From: Rhynchopus euleeides
Taxonomy: Eukaryota > Euglenozoa > Diplonemea > Diplonemida > Diplonemidae
DNA: 64,000 bases
Assembly (NCBI GenBank): GCA_963210315.1
Contig: OY723248.1
Span: 2,372,727 to 2,436,726, forward strand
Direction of reading: 5' to 3'
The notes beneath the pieces are model-generated. The model saw nothing but the letters and a program-made list of their open reading frames with translations. It was not told where the DNA came from and ran no database searches. A program made the position numbers and the translations under genes. Shown here piece by piece: positions 33,534 through 44,322 of this stretch (position 1 is its first letter; each line of letters opens with the position of its first letter).

Positions 33534-34656
33534 TGCAGTAAGTTGCAGCGATGCTCCGCGCATCAAGCCAAGAAAATCAAACAAACGTGTCTGATGCTGA
33601 ACTCAACTCTCTTCAGTCAGCAGTGATTCGCATCCTTTGAAACGCACACTAATTCGTGCTGGAAAAGGCCACGCCTGCAATGGAAACGTCCATCACTCAC
33701 GGCAAGGCGGGGCATTTTTGTCTGTGTCGTCAACGCATCACTCAGCCAGAGTGTGGTGTCCCACTCAGTATCAGATCAAAACCCCGACGGTTCTTCACGG
33801 GCAGTGCCCATTACCCAAACCCTTGAGCCCTGTCTGGTTGATGTGAGCCAACACTGGCGGGGGGGTGCGGAAGCGCATGAGCTTTGTGTATCATCCAAGT
33901 TGTTTCTTCCCTCCGGAGGGGGTGTGTGTCTAAAATTGCGGGTTTTTATGGAGAAAAAAACGAGTTTGATGGCGCCACGCCTTCAGTTCACCGTTTGCTT
34001 CTCCAAAGGGAGGAGGTGATTCATACACCTGGGATTCCCTCAAAAAAATGCCGAAAGGTTAGACACATTCTCCCTTCGCGTCGCGGTGTTCTGAAAAAAA
34101 TCGTCCTTTCTTGTGGCGAATCTACCGCTCAATCTAACGTACAGCAAGCCCGACCATCATCATAATATATCGTGGGGGGGTGCGGGGGTCCCTTCTTGCT
34201 CTGTGCCACTGTGTGTGTGTCAGTCCTGCGTCACTTTTTGCAACCAATTCGAATTTGTGAGGCGCACAGCTCACCTTTTCTCACCTTTTCTGCATTTTCC
34301 GAGCGAAGGATCGCCCCCTCCCCCGTGTGCCCCCCCCAGGCCCTGGGGTAAGGATTTTTGGTAGTTCACGGATTTCCTCCGGGGGGGGGGTAGGGGCTCC
34401 CCGCGGGCTGAGGTCAGGCTGGCGACCCAGGTTTTCAGGGTGACACCAGGATTTCCTCGAAATTTTGGGTGACCCCCACCCCCTGGTCGGGCACCCTACC
34501 AGGGGGGGGGGGTCACGAGGGGGGGTATGGGGGGGGTACCCCCCCTACCCGACCCCCCTCCCGACTCGGGATGGGGGGGGGGGTCAGGAGGTGGTACTTT
34601 CACCCAATTGATGTTCCCCAGTAATAGGTGTAAATGGGCACCCCATGGCCAAAATG
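33534..34656. other. Intergenic, no gene; degenerate MITE and G-rich stretch
   Basis: 34190-34315 has features of the short hairpin MITE (TCTGCATTTTCCGAGCGAAGG near the right). 34380-34580 is dominated by G/C runs. No coding signal. Confidence 0.4.
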
Positions 34657-35650
34657 ACCCCATCGCGATCCGCACAGATTCCAAACGTTCAAAAGAACGG
34701 GTTTTTGGAAAATCCGAGGGGGGGGTCCCGCTGGGTGGGTAGGTGGGGTGTAGTGGACTGGCTGCCTCCCAGCCACCTTCTCCCACGACCAGTCCCTGAA
34801 CCAGACCCGTGTTTCATGGGTGATACTTGGCTCACACACCATCAAAGTGACCCCACTGTGATCCGCACAAATTCCAAACGTTCAAAAGAAAGGGGTTTTG
34901 GAATACCCGAGGAGGGGGTCCCGCTGGGTGGGGTGGGGTGTCATGGTGTGTGTCACCCAGTCACCCTTCACCCATAACCAGCCCCTGAACCAGACCGCTT
35001 TTTCATGGGTGAAGCTGGGCACCTAGACCCACAGTGTGACCCCACTACGATCCGCAAAAGTTTCAAACGTTCAAAAGAACGGGGTTTTGGAACACTCGTG
35101 GAGGGGGTCCCGCTGGGTGGGTGGGCTGGCTGACTCTCGGCCCCCCTCTCGGCCGTGTGGCTACCTCAGTCACTTTCTCTTCGGACCAGCCCCTGAACCA
35201 GAGTCACATTTCATGGACGATGTTTGTCACATAGACCTATAAAATGACCCACTACGATCCGCAAAAGTTTCAAACGTTCAAAAGAACGGGGTTTTGGAAC
35301 ACCTGAGGAGGGGGTCCCGCTGGGTGGGTGGCTGGGTGGGGTGGCATGGTGTGTTACTCCCAGTCACCTTCACCCATGACCAGCCCCTGAACCAGAGCCA
35401 CATTTCATGGACAAAGCTTGTCACCTAGACCTACAAAGTGACCCCACTACGATGCGCACAGATTCCAAATATTCAAAAGAACGGGGTTTCGGAACACCCG
35501 AGGAGGGGGTCCCGCTGGGTGGGTGGGCTGGCTGACTCTCGGCCTCCCATCACAGTCTCCTATGACCAGCCCCTGAACTAGACCCACATTTCATGGGTGA
35601 AGCTTGGCACCTAGACCCACAGTGTGACCCCACTACGATCCGCACAGAGC
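34657..35650 (+). repeat. Tandem satellite, about 190-210 bp unit, five copies plus a partial
   Basis: Units begin with TGACCCCACTACGATCCGCA at about 34656, 34849, 35037, 35247, 35440 and 35626. Each contains CAAACGTTCAAAAGAACGGG and GGGGGTCCCGCTGGGTGGG. Units differ by substitutions and small indels. Weak ORFs across it are incidental. Confidence 0.85.
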
Positions 35651-35928
35651 CCAAAGAGCGCAATGGAAGGGGTCAATCGCGATTCCGCGAGTCGAAGATT
35701 CCGCACTTTTGGGTCACTTTCAGGTGATGTCAGGTCCCTGGAGTGACTGCAGATAGCCCATTTTCAGGGTGGGAGCCCTACTCGTACGTCACCCAGATTC
35801 AGCCCAAACCCGTGCACCCAGGGTGCACGGTCGCCGGGAGCGCGCGGGCACCCGGAAACAGGTCGCATTTGCGCGCGCTGCCTGCACCCTGCACGCCAGC
35901 CCCCCCCCCCCCCCCCTAGGCATACAGT

Positions 35929-36030
35929 GCAAACGATAATTATTATCGCATACGATAATTATTATCGTACTCCCATTATCGTATATTATCGTATACGATA
36001 ATATACGATAATGGTGCGATAATTTTTTTG
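35929..36030. repeat. Left subterminal array of ACGATAATTATTATCGT words
   Basis: Copies of GATAATTATTATC and ATTATCGTATACGATAAT follow the left end. The same words are denser at 38970-39222 at the right end. They are likely transposase binding sites. Confidence 0.7.
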
Positions 36031-36246
36031 AGATTTTCGGAAAACCAGAAATCAGCCCAGAACACATTGAAAAAGTGGTAAAAGTGGAGCCGGAAGCTGC
36101 CATTTTTGCTTCTTTGAATTATTGGTGACGGGGGGCTTCACTCAGAAGTGTAGAATGTCCCTCACAAATGGGTGGCAGACACAACACACATAGTGCCATG
36201 ACATGCGCAGCACTATGTCTGTCTGGGGCATCCTGTCAATGAAGCT

Positions 36247-36352
36247 GGCACCGTTGGAAGAAGTTTCAGGCACAGGGGGGCGGAGAGGTTACAGGATACT
36301 GCCACGCACATCCGTGACACTCATTTGCGTGTGCGCTCTCGACCCGTGTGTC
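36247..36352 (+). repeat. Copy of transposase coding segment placed in its own leader
   Basis: About 105 bp starting GGCACCGTTGGAAGAAGTTT closely match 37617-37723 inside the transposase gene, with a one-base G insertion and scattered differences. The orientation is the same. Confidence 0.85.
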
Positions 36353-36412
36353 TATCGCTATGTTGTGACTGCATCGCCATCACCCTCCACAGGAAACACC
36401 AGGGATCAAAAA

Positions 36413-38740
36413 ATGTCTCGTCGTCGTAGGATAAAAGACGACACAACAACGGAGGATGACGCAGAGGAAGATGATGACGGCGATGACGAGGAAGAGGGCA
36501 GTGATGAGGACGAGCCGGACCAGAAACGCCGTCGCGTCACGGGGGGGAAGGACAAGAAGCCCTCAGCGAAAAAGGCGGCCGTGAAAAAGCCACCCCCAAA
36601 GAAGCCAGCAGCGAAGAAGCCAGCCCCCAAGAAGACAGCACCAAAGCCCGCGGGAAAATCGGAGAGCGCGCAGAAACGCCTGGACACGATAAAACTCAGA
36701 AAAACGGTGGAGGAAGCCGCAGACGAGGCTGCTGCCAAGAAGAGGATCTCCTTGGTAACAGCCAGGCAGCGGCTGCAGCAACTGGCGAGGTACGACGCCA
36801 CAGTTGCTGCGGCCTACACGATCAAGTCGGTGGAGGACCTCCCGTTCGAAACTCGCACCATGCTGCTTGATGCAAACCCCCCCCGGACATTATCGGACGA
36901 AGTCCTGTGGTGCAACCTCTGTAGCATCGTCGTAAAGCATGCTGAATCGACAGTGGCAAAGAAACACGTGACCGACACGAAGGCGCACCAGACCACATCG
37001 AAGGAAGCGCCAGTGCAGGCGGCCCCCTGTGTTTCAACCACGAAGAGCGATCCCACGACCACCGCATCATTTCAAAAGGCATGGGCACTTGCCCTTGTGA
37101 TTGCGGGGATCACGCCTCACCAGGCGTCTATCCTTGCGCTGCCGATGACCACCCCTCTGCCGAAGCCCCGGACGCTGCTGGGCAAGGCCCCGCTGTTCGT
37201 CGCGGAGATCCAGAAGAAGATCCGCGACTGCATCACCGGCCGGCCGGTGGCGTTGGGCGTTGATGGAACAGGCCTGCGGCATCTTGGCTTTGCCATCATG
37301 TCGGTCGTCGCCTACGTGGGAGGCAGGGGAGTGCTCCTCCTGTCGAAAGTGCGTGGTGACGGCGAGGTGCACAACGCAGAGGACGTCGGGGATGTGCTTG
37401 ACGAGGTGCGGGAACTGTACGGCATTACCCGCAGTACAGTTGTCGCTGACTTCGGGTCGGTGAACGTCAAGGCGTTTGGCGACAAGAAGGAGGAGGGCAT
37501 CTACTGCCTGGGCCACCACCTCAACGCAGCGTTGAAGCGAGCAGTGCGCCAGTCATACCCCCGGGCGTATGCCTTCTGCACGCTGGTGTCGCAGTTCTTC
37601 GGGTGCAAGTCGCGCCGGCACCGTTGGAAGAAGTTTCAGGCACAGGGGGCGGAGAGGATGCATGATGCTGCAACGAACATCCGTGACACTCATTTGCGTG
37701 TGCGCACCGCTCTCGACCGCGGAGCGGTGCGTGCGCTCCGCAAGCTTCTCCCATCCGTGAACGTCACAGATACCGATGCGGTGGTGCTGGAGCGGGCTGC
37801 CGCCTTTGTGGCGGAAACAGACGACACCCACGCCGCCAATGTGGAGGTGTCCAGCCCTCAGCAACCCGCCTCTACTTCGGACACTCGATGGGCAGCGATG
37901 TTCGACCTGACAGTCCACCTGCAGACCCGGTGTGCGATGCTGCTGCAGTTCGTCAGCGTGGAGATGGCGAGGAAGAAGAAGCCACTCACTCTCAGGCAGC
38001 TCTCTGAGCACATCCAGAAGGGAACATGGGAAGAGCACGTCAGCGAGACGGTGGCTGTGGCTGAGATGGTGGAGCCGGTGCTGTGGCTCGTGCGATGGGT
38101 GCAGAACCCGGAAGCCCGTCTGGGGCACATCAAAGTGCGGACTATCACGGAGGAGTACCAGAAGGTGGTGACGAACACCAGTTATCCTGCTCCTATCCGC
38201 ACCTTGCTGAAGGATGCCTGGGAGTCTTGGCCGTCGAAGGCGAGGTTCGAGATGGCGCTCATCTTCGACCCGGAAACCGTGCTGATGGCTGACTTCGACG
38301 ACTTCCCCGACATCACAAACCAGCTGGTGTGGGCCGTGGATTTCCATGCCCTTGCTGACGACGAGTGCTGGGCGGAGTTCACACAGTACCTCAATGCCCC
38401 TGCCGAATCCCTGCAGACCGACACCCCGATTGCGTTCTGGCTGGAGAAGGGGAGGAAGCTGTTCCCCATCCTGGCGCCACATGTGGTGGCTTGGCTCCGC
38501 ACGCCTGTGTCGGTCACACAGGTCGACAGTGTGTTTTCGACGGCAGAGTCCCGCAAGTCCAAGCGGGGGTCGAACATCTCGACGAAGACCTACGCGGATC
38601 GTCTGTTCTTGCAGCGGAACGGCGACCTCCTCGGCTACTTCGACAAGAGCAACCGGTTCGCAGAAGCCCTCGAAAGGGACTATGTCTCTGATGATTCCTC
38701 TGAGGAGGACGAATCCGAGACTGAGATGGATATCATTTAG
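36413..38740 (+). CDS. hAT-type transposase, intact
   Basis: Start ATG 36413 (MSRRRR), 775 residues; the frame opens at 36203 but that part contains the duplicated leader segment. Residues 1-80 form an acidic block then a Lys/Pro/Ala-rich basic stretch, likely nuclear targeting and DNA contact. A zinc finger CNLC ... KKHVTDTKAH lies near 167-190. A first catalytic Asp is likely in ALGVDGTG (~283) and a second in VVADFGSV (~346). The hAT-typical C-x-x-H-x-L-N is CLGHHLNA (~367) and TRW lies at ~491. The C-terminal dimerisation region is FWLEKGRKLFPILAP to VFSTAESRKSKRGS (~675-720). It should perform cut-and-paste transposition in the nucleus. No stop or frameshift breaks it, so recent activity is plausible. 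The canonical ASSAxxER motif is altered to SVTQVDSVFS. Confidence 0.88.
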   Translation: MSRRRRIKDDTTTEDDAEEDDDGDDEEEGSDEDEPDQKRRRVTGGKDKKPSAKKAAVKKPPPKKPAAKKPAPKKTAPKPAGKSESAQKRLDTIKLRKTVEEAADEAAAKKRISLVTARQRLQQLARYDATVAAAYTIKSVEDLPFETRTMLLDANPPRTLSDEVLWCNLCSIVVKHAESTVAKKHVTDTKAHQTTSKEAPVQAAPCVSTTKSDPTTTASFQKAWALALVIAGITPHQASILALPMTTPLPKPRTLLGKAPLFVAEIQKKIRDCITGRPVALGVDGTGLRHLGFAIMSVVAYVGGRGVLLLSKVRGDGEVHNAEDVGDVLDEVRELYGITRSTVVADFGSVNVKAFGDKKEEGIYCLGHHLNAALKRAVRQSYPRAYAFCTLVSQFFGCKSRRHRWKKFQAQGAERMHDAATNIRDTHLRVRTALDRGAVRALRKLLPSVNVTDTDAVVLERAAAFVAETDDTHAANVEVSSPQQPASTSDTRWAAMFDLTVHLQTRCAMLLQFVSVEMARKKKPLTLRQLSEHIQKGTWEEHVSETVAVAEMVEPVLWLVRWVQNPEARLGHIKVRTITEEYQKVVTNTSYPAPIRTLLKDAWESWPSKARFEMALIFDPETVLMADFDDFPDITNQLVWAVDFHALADDECWAEFTQYLNAPAESLQTDTPIAFWLEKGRKLFPILAPHVVAWLRTPVSVTQVDSVFSTAESRKSKRGSNISTKTYADRLFLQRNGDLLGYFDKSNRFAEALERDYVSDDSSEEDESETEMDII

Positions 38741-38969
38741 AAGGGGGGATGGGGGGGGGGGGCGGCGTGCCAGGTCGTCTGTCCGTGATGTGGTTCCTGT
38801 GCTGTTCGGTGGGCGGGTGGGGGGGGGGGGGATGACGAATTCTGTCTCGATGTCTGATGACATCGAGGGTGTTGAAGGGACTGGGGGGGGGGCGATGAAT
38901 CCTGATGACGGACGAGTATGTGAAGGAATCTGACGAGGGCAGTGGTGTTCAAGAATAGTGCAACCCAGT

Positions 38970-39222
38970 AAGTATCGCATACGATAATCCCATTATCGTA
39001 TACGACCGGATACGATAATTATTATCGTATGCGATAACATACGATAATGGGATTATCGTATGCGATAATATACGATAATAATTATCGTATCCGTTCGTAT
39101 ACGATAATGGGATTATCGCATCATACGATAATGGATTATCGTATGCGATAATAAATTATCGTATGCGATAATTTTCCGAAAATTATCGTATCTGGTATAT
39201 GTGCGATAATAATTATCGTTTG
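38970..39222. repeat. Right subterminal array of ACGATAAT palindromes
   Basis: At least 15 ACGATAAT or ATTATCGT words in about 250 bp, many paired as palindromes (ATTATCGTATGCGATAAT), mirroring the left end. Confidence 0.75.
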
Positions 39223-39235
39223 CACTGTATGCCTA

Positions 39236-41051
39236 GGGGGGGTCAAATGGGGGTGACAAACACGATTTTTCAAAAAACCGGCGCAGAGGCCCCAAAGCCC
39301 CCGTAAACCCTCCAAACCCCCCCAGATCGGTCCGGAAACCCATCGAACCCCACTTTTCCACCATTCCGGGCACCTCAGGTGCCCGAATTGGGGTACCTAA
39401 ATTTTGTGCCACCGTTTGGTACCGTACAGTGCCACTGTGTGGGAGGTTGGAAAAGAAAATGCCCCAACACACCACATCTGAGGGTTGCAATGCATGTTGC
39501 TTGCCAACCACGTCATCCGGTGGGTGTCAGGCGCTATTTTTTTTTGTGCGGCCTGTGTGGTTGTCTTCGTCGTTTGTCTTCTTCGACCGGACATCCCCTT
39601 CTTCTGGAGACACCGATCTACTCCATGAACCTCGAGCTGATGCTGGAGCTTTCGGGAGCCTCTGCGAGTGGGTGGCCACGTTTTCTTTGGTGGACGCACC
39701 CAAAAGAAAATAAAGAAATAGAAAAAAACCCGAAAAGAGGTCGAGGCACCCGCTCCACTCCAGCACCATGGGGCTGAGGTTCACGGATCACACAGGTGAG
39801 GATCAGTCCTCTGTGAGGCGCTTATCCTGAAGACGAACCAGTTCCCCGGTCGGTCTCCAGAAACTCGGGCCGCGTCTGGCGCTGTATCGCCTCGGCGGGG
39901 CTGTCGTCCCTTACAGTCTTTTCTGTACGAGGTTTTCCACAGGCTGCACACCTGCCCCGCGGCTGTGTGGCAGTCTTCGCGGAGTGCAATGCGAAGGTCT
40001 GGCCTGACGTGGTGTGACTATTTAGACTCCGGGTGTCTCCACCCATCCTGGTCTGGGGAGCCTCGTTACCCAAGCAGTTTTCGGTCATGCCCTGGACCAC
40101 GGCCGTGCTAGACTCCTGGTGCAGGCACCCGTCATGGTCCGGGGACGGCCCCCCCAGGCAGTTTAACGTCTTACCCAGGACTTGGTAGCAGAGGTAGGTT
40201 CGCTATGTAGGTGGCATTAGCCAGGTCTTCGATGTGTTCTGGCTTGTATATGTACCTCCCTGCCTGCGGCACAGGCACTGCCTTTGTCCCCCACACCAGC
40301 CACAGAGAGCGTATTGTACTCGGTCCACGGTTGCTGATTCATTGTGATGCGTTGTATCCTCGAGTGAACGTCACACACTAGTGGCACCACCACCCGCCAT
40401 CCGAGAGCTGTATTGACTTTGCGCGCTTCCGTTGTATTCACCTCGCCACGCATATTGCACCGTTCAGTACCAGTGCTCTTGGGCCAGGCAAAGTAGACCG
40501 CAGCAACTACCAATTCTGGCACAATGGGTACCACGACAGCGCACTTCATGTGTTCCCGGAATGTACAGCTCGTGTTGCAACAGTCGTTGTCAACACATCC
40601 CGGTTGTGGAGCACTGCTGCACAGGAATCACACGACCATCTGGACTGTTCCGTACCTACAGGCAGCCTCCCGGTGCATGGTGGCAGGGAGGTATATATAC
40701 AAGCCAGAACACATCGAAGACCTGGCTAATGCCACCTACATAGCGCCTGACACCCACCGGATGACGTGGTTGGCAAGCAACATGCATTGCAACCCTCAGA
40801 TGTGGTGTGTTGGGGCATTTTCTTTTCCAACCTCCCACACAGTGGCACTGTACGGTACCAAACGGTGGCACAAAATTTAGGTACCCCAATTCGGGCACCT
40901 GAGGTGCCCGGAATGGTGGAAAAGTGGGGTTCGATGGGTTTCCGGACCGATCTGGGGGGGTTTGGAGGGTTTACGGGGGCTTTGGGGCCTCTGCGCCGGT
41001 TTTTTGAAAAATCGTGTTTGTCCACGTAAAAGGGTGGCATTTGACCCCCCC
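39236..41051. mobile_element. Foldback element E3 copy 1 (TA-flanked, ~360-bp inverted ends), interrupted
   Basis: It starts GGGGGGGTCAAATG and ends with the inverse, with TA at 39234-39235 and 41052-41053. After removing the 663-bp retroposed insertion it is about 1.15 kb, like copy 2 at 57567-58714 in the opposite orientation. The inverted arms are about 360 bp each. The middle holds a ~110-codon minus-strand frame (40217-40549) shared with copy 2. Confidence 0.85.
39538..40200 (-). mobile_element. Retroposed insertion (SINE/LINE-like) with poly-A tail and 6-bp duplication
   Basis: Flanked by CGCTAT (39532-39537 and 40201-40206). Read on the minus strand it begins near CTACCAAGTCCTGGGTAAGA and ends in eight A. 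Its 3' ~210 bp match 26290-26504 and its first ~85 bp match the head of the B units. It has no long ORF, so it behaves like a SINE. Confidence 0.8.
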
Positions 41052-41213
41052 TACCCCCCCCCCCCCCCCCGACGTTCACGACCCCCCAGAAAATTACCCC
41101 AGCCCCTGGCCCCCCCCCCCGCCCCGTGGAACAATCAGTTCTACATTCTACTCTTTACCCCCCGCTCCTCATTCCATTCAACTCAAAAAATCGAACAGCA
41201 AAAATCGATTGTC

Positions 41214-42288
41214 TGGGGTAATACCGCCTTGGCGAATTCACAGCGTCTCCCAAAAACGAAGAACAACGCCCCAAAAATTCACAAAAACCGCGCTGCTATT
41301 TTTTGCGATTTTTTGTGAAATGGTTTCCAATTGTGCTATTTTTTGCGATTTTTTGTGAAATGGTTCGCGATTGTGCTATTTTTTGTGAAATGGTTTGAGA
41401 GCGTGTGATTTTTTGTTGCATACACGTTAAGTGTTCTAAGAAACCAGACATAACCAGAAGACCAACATCATGTTCGTGCTAGCACTTTTCCCTTTTGTCA
41501 TCACACCCGTGCGCCAAAAACAGGTTAGGCCTTATATTTGGCTGCGTTCAACGAAACAGCACGAAAAAAGACACTTCTTTCCGGAGTTTAGCTAGCACGA
41601 TTCAGTTGGGCGATTCATTTGTCTGGTTTCGAAGCCTGATATTTTTTGTGACGCTTTGCTATTTTTTGCGATTTTTTGTGAAATGGTTTGAGACCCGAAG
41701 GGGGTCGGGTACCCCCCCTCTGTCCCCAGCACCAAGGGGGGTAGGGTAGGTCCCAGACACCCCAGGGCAAGGATTTGCCTTGCAGTTCGCCACTGCTTGC
41801 CGTTTCGTGGATCTCCACGACCTGTGCCGCGCACCTTCGTTAGAGCAGCGACCTCAGGGGTGGGAGATGGCGTGACCGTTGTGAGATCCAAGACGGACGC
41901 TGACACACACGGCCAATGTGCGTTGGTCCACTGCCGAGGAACCCTGAGGCAGCACTTCCTGCAGTGGCTGCAGGGTGGCACGGCCCCGGGCCGTGTTTCC
42001 CCAGCTGGCGCAGCAGATACAATGCGTACCTTCAGGAGGAGTTGGGCATCACGTCCACCACCCTTTTTCCATAAACCCAAACCACTGCATCCGCCATTAG
42101 TGCCCAAGTGCCAGCACCGCCCAAAACGCAAGAAGGCGCAGAAAGTCGCAAAAAGTCACAAAAAGTCGCAGAAGTCGCAAAAATTCACAAAAATTCACAA
42201 ATTTTGCACCGCGAAATTTTGCTATTTTTTGTGAAATTTTGTGAAATGGTTTGAGATGGTGTGAATTCGACCAGGCGGTATTACCCCA
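41214..42288. mobile_element. 1.1-kb inverted-repeat element rich in GCGATTTTTTGTG words
   Basis: TGGGGTAATACCGCCTTGGC at the left pairs with an inverted copy (GGCGGTATTACCCCA) at the right. The flank is TTGTC (41209-41213, 42289-42293), or ATTGTC if the last A is counted as flank. GCGATTTTTTGTGAAATGG and close variants recur at 41306-41412, 41640-41690 and, inverted or shortened, at 42140-42250. No transposase is recognised. Confidence 0.75.
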
Positions 42289-42478
42289 TTGTCAAAAAAA
42301 GTTAAACCCAAAAAAAAAATAACCGGGCCCAGCTGCTGTGCCCGCCTCTTCACATCTTCGCAACGCTTATATTATCCCCAGGCACGGATACAGGGGGTCT
42401 GTGTGATGGCCACATTGGCATTTAGAGGATGCCTCACTTATGTCGATCAACGCCAGGGAAGTACAGAAGTACAAAAAA

Positions 42479-44315
42479 TCGTATTGCAATTTGGGTTAGC
42501 GTGCTGGCATCGCAGCCTGGCCCCGAAGGACCATACCGTGAGGAACCGGGCCCGCTATCCTACTCTTGCTCTACGTGACACCACACGGTTTCGCTCTCCT
42601 CCTCGTTGCGCTGTAAAGGAGGGGGGACACACACACACTGGAAGCCGGAGATTGCGCCTGCTGATACTGAGGCGCAATCTTCGCGACGACGCGTTGAAAA
42701 GAGCGCGGAATAGCCGCCGAACGAAAGATGGTGGGAGAGGGGATGCAGCGGGTGCGCTTCGGAACCGCACGCAACACCCGCTTCTGGAGGAAACGTGAAC
42801 GAGAAGGACGGACAGCACGTGTCTTGCGCTCCAAGAAGCGCAAGGCTTGTGAGGCCCGTGGGAAAGGGGAAGGCACGCCTGATCTAGCTGTGCTGATGAT
42901 CGTGCGGGAGGAAGGAAAACCTGCTCTGTTGTTATGAAACGAGCATCGCTCTAGGGCAGATTCGTCTGCCTCCCGCATGTGCGCTACACGTTTCTGCGCG
43001 CGGGGAACCGAGGACTCAGAAGGGGAGGAAGGGGAGAAAGGAAGTCGACGCCCCACGCAAGGGCTCGGCGACGTGCACTCGTGGGAGAGCGTGTCGCTCC
43101 CCTGGTGAGACGGCGTTTCTGCCTGCCAGTCGGGAAGAGAGGGGGTTGCAGGGTCTAAAGGCACTAGGGGCTCCTGACATGGAGAGGGTGGTGGGGGTTG
43201 ACACAGTGTCTGATGGGGGACTAAGCCGAGTGTCGACGGGCTGAAAGCCCGGCGAGTCATCCACAACAAGGGAAGGTGCAGGCGAGAGAGGAAGGGGGGA
43301 AGCAAGTTCTGATGGGGGCATGATACTATCCTCGTCAGGCCGAAGGCTTGACGCTGAAATCGGTGAACCAGGGGACACGGGGGATTGAGGTTCTACTCTT
43401 CTGTTGTTAAAGGAGCGTTGCCCCAGGGCAGATGCGCCTGTCGCCTGTATGGGTGCTACCCGCTTCTGCGCGCGGGGTACCGAGGACTCAGAGGGGAGAG
43501 AGGGAGAGAAAGGAAGGCGGCGCCTCACGTAAGGGCTCGGAGATCTCCGTTGCGTGGCGCTCTCTGGGAGGGGCGGCGAGCCCGTCTGCGGGGTCTGTAG
43601 CCCGTCCAGCAGGTCTGTGTGCAGCACGAGCTCCGGAGCCGGAGAGGGCGCCGGAAGCGGTGCTGTGTCTGCTGGTGGAGCGAGACGAGCATCATCAGGC
43701 TGGGAGCCCGACGATTCATCCGCATCAAGCGTAACGTGCTCTGCACCCATCTTACGCGGGGTAGGGGAAGCAGGGGTATTCATTCGAGGGGAAGGCGAGA
43801 AAAGAAAACCAGGAAATTCGCGTGGGGTCAGCGCAGATGACTCCGCAGAAGAACCCAACTCGCCCTTACTGGGCTGATCGTCGGGGCAGTGAAGAGCCAA
43901 ATGCTCAATCACGCCCGGCCAAAGAAGAAGAAGAGACGCACACATGTCCCACTCTGGCTGTCGCACACACACTATCCCAGCCCCCCAGAGGGACGGGCCC
44001 CCGTCAGAGTGATCTAAACAAATGGCGGTGCGTTTCACGGCATCCTGCCCCATCGAGTCCTCGTCGGAGGCGTCCAGAACGATGGCGGTGCGTTTTACCG
44101 CAGCCGCAGCCGTCGTGTCGCTATCCATCACAGACGAGGGAGGGACTTCCTCGCTGGTGGAGCCCGCATCATCAGCGTCGTCTCCATCATGCTCAGTGGC
44201 ACCAGAGCTGCCCTCCTCTCCCTCGCTGTCAGAATCGTCATCGCAGCTGCTGCTGTCGTCATCCGTGCTCGCAACTTGGTCGACCCTGGGGGCGCGCCGA
44301 TGGTGGCCGGCCGCG
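42479..44315 (-). mobile_element. Retroposed array unit A1
   Basis: Longest A unit (1,837 bp). On the minus strand it ends ...CCCAAATTGCAATAC and is followed by GATTTTTTG, like every other unit. It carries a frameshifted copy of the Ser/Pro-rich gene. Confidence 0.75.
42571..44131 (-). pseudogene. Ser/Pro-rich repeat protein, A family, frameshifted copy
   Basis: From ATG 44131 the frame encodes an acidic start with two copies of KRTAI-x-LD-x-SD (residues ~12-40), then two ~130-residue repeats. Each repeat holds RRLPFSPS and SESSVPRAQKRVA. One extra T near 43199, absent from unit A2, shifts the frame within the second repeat; the original frame resumes downstream and ends KPCGVT. The frame is also open upstream of 44131 to the unit's 5' edge (AGHH...). 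No known domain is recognised. It looks like a recently broken copy of a retroposed gene. The 3' UTR is about 95 nt. Confidence 0.65.
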
Positions 44316-44322
44316 CAAAAAA

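Larger units (their letters stand above)
35921..39231 (+). mobile_element. Autonomous hAT-like transposon with CATAC ends and CCTAGG duplication
   Basis: CATACAGTGCAAACGATAAT at the left has a perfect inverted copy at the right. The flanks are CCTAGG at 35915-35920 and 39232-39237 (6 bp; a TA-only duplication is possible because the site is palindromic). It encodes an intact hAT-type transposase. Subterminal arrays of ATACGATAAT palindromes lie at both ends. Confidence 0.88.

Noticed and set aside
39397..39784. Protein-coding reading of the retroposed insertion (IYSMNLELMLELSGAS...)
   Set aside because: The frame crosses the insertion's boundary into the transposon arm, and the two copies share DNA rather than a bounded frame.
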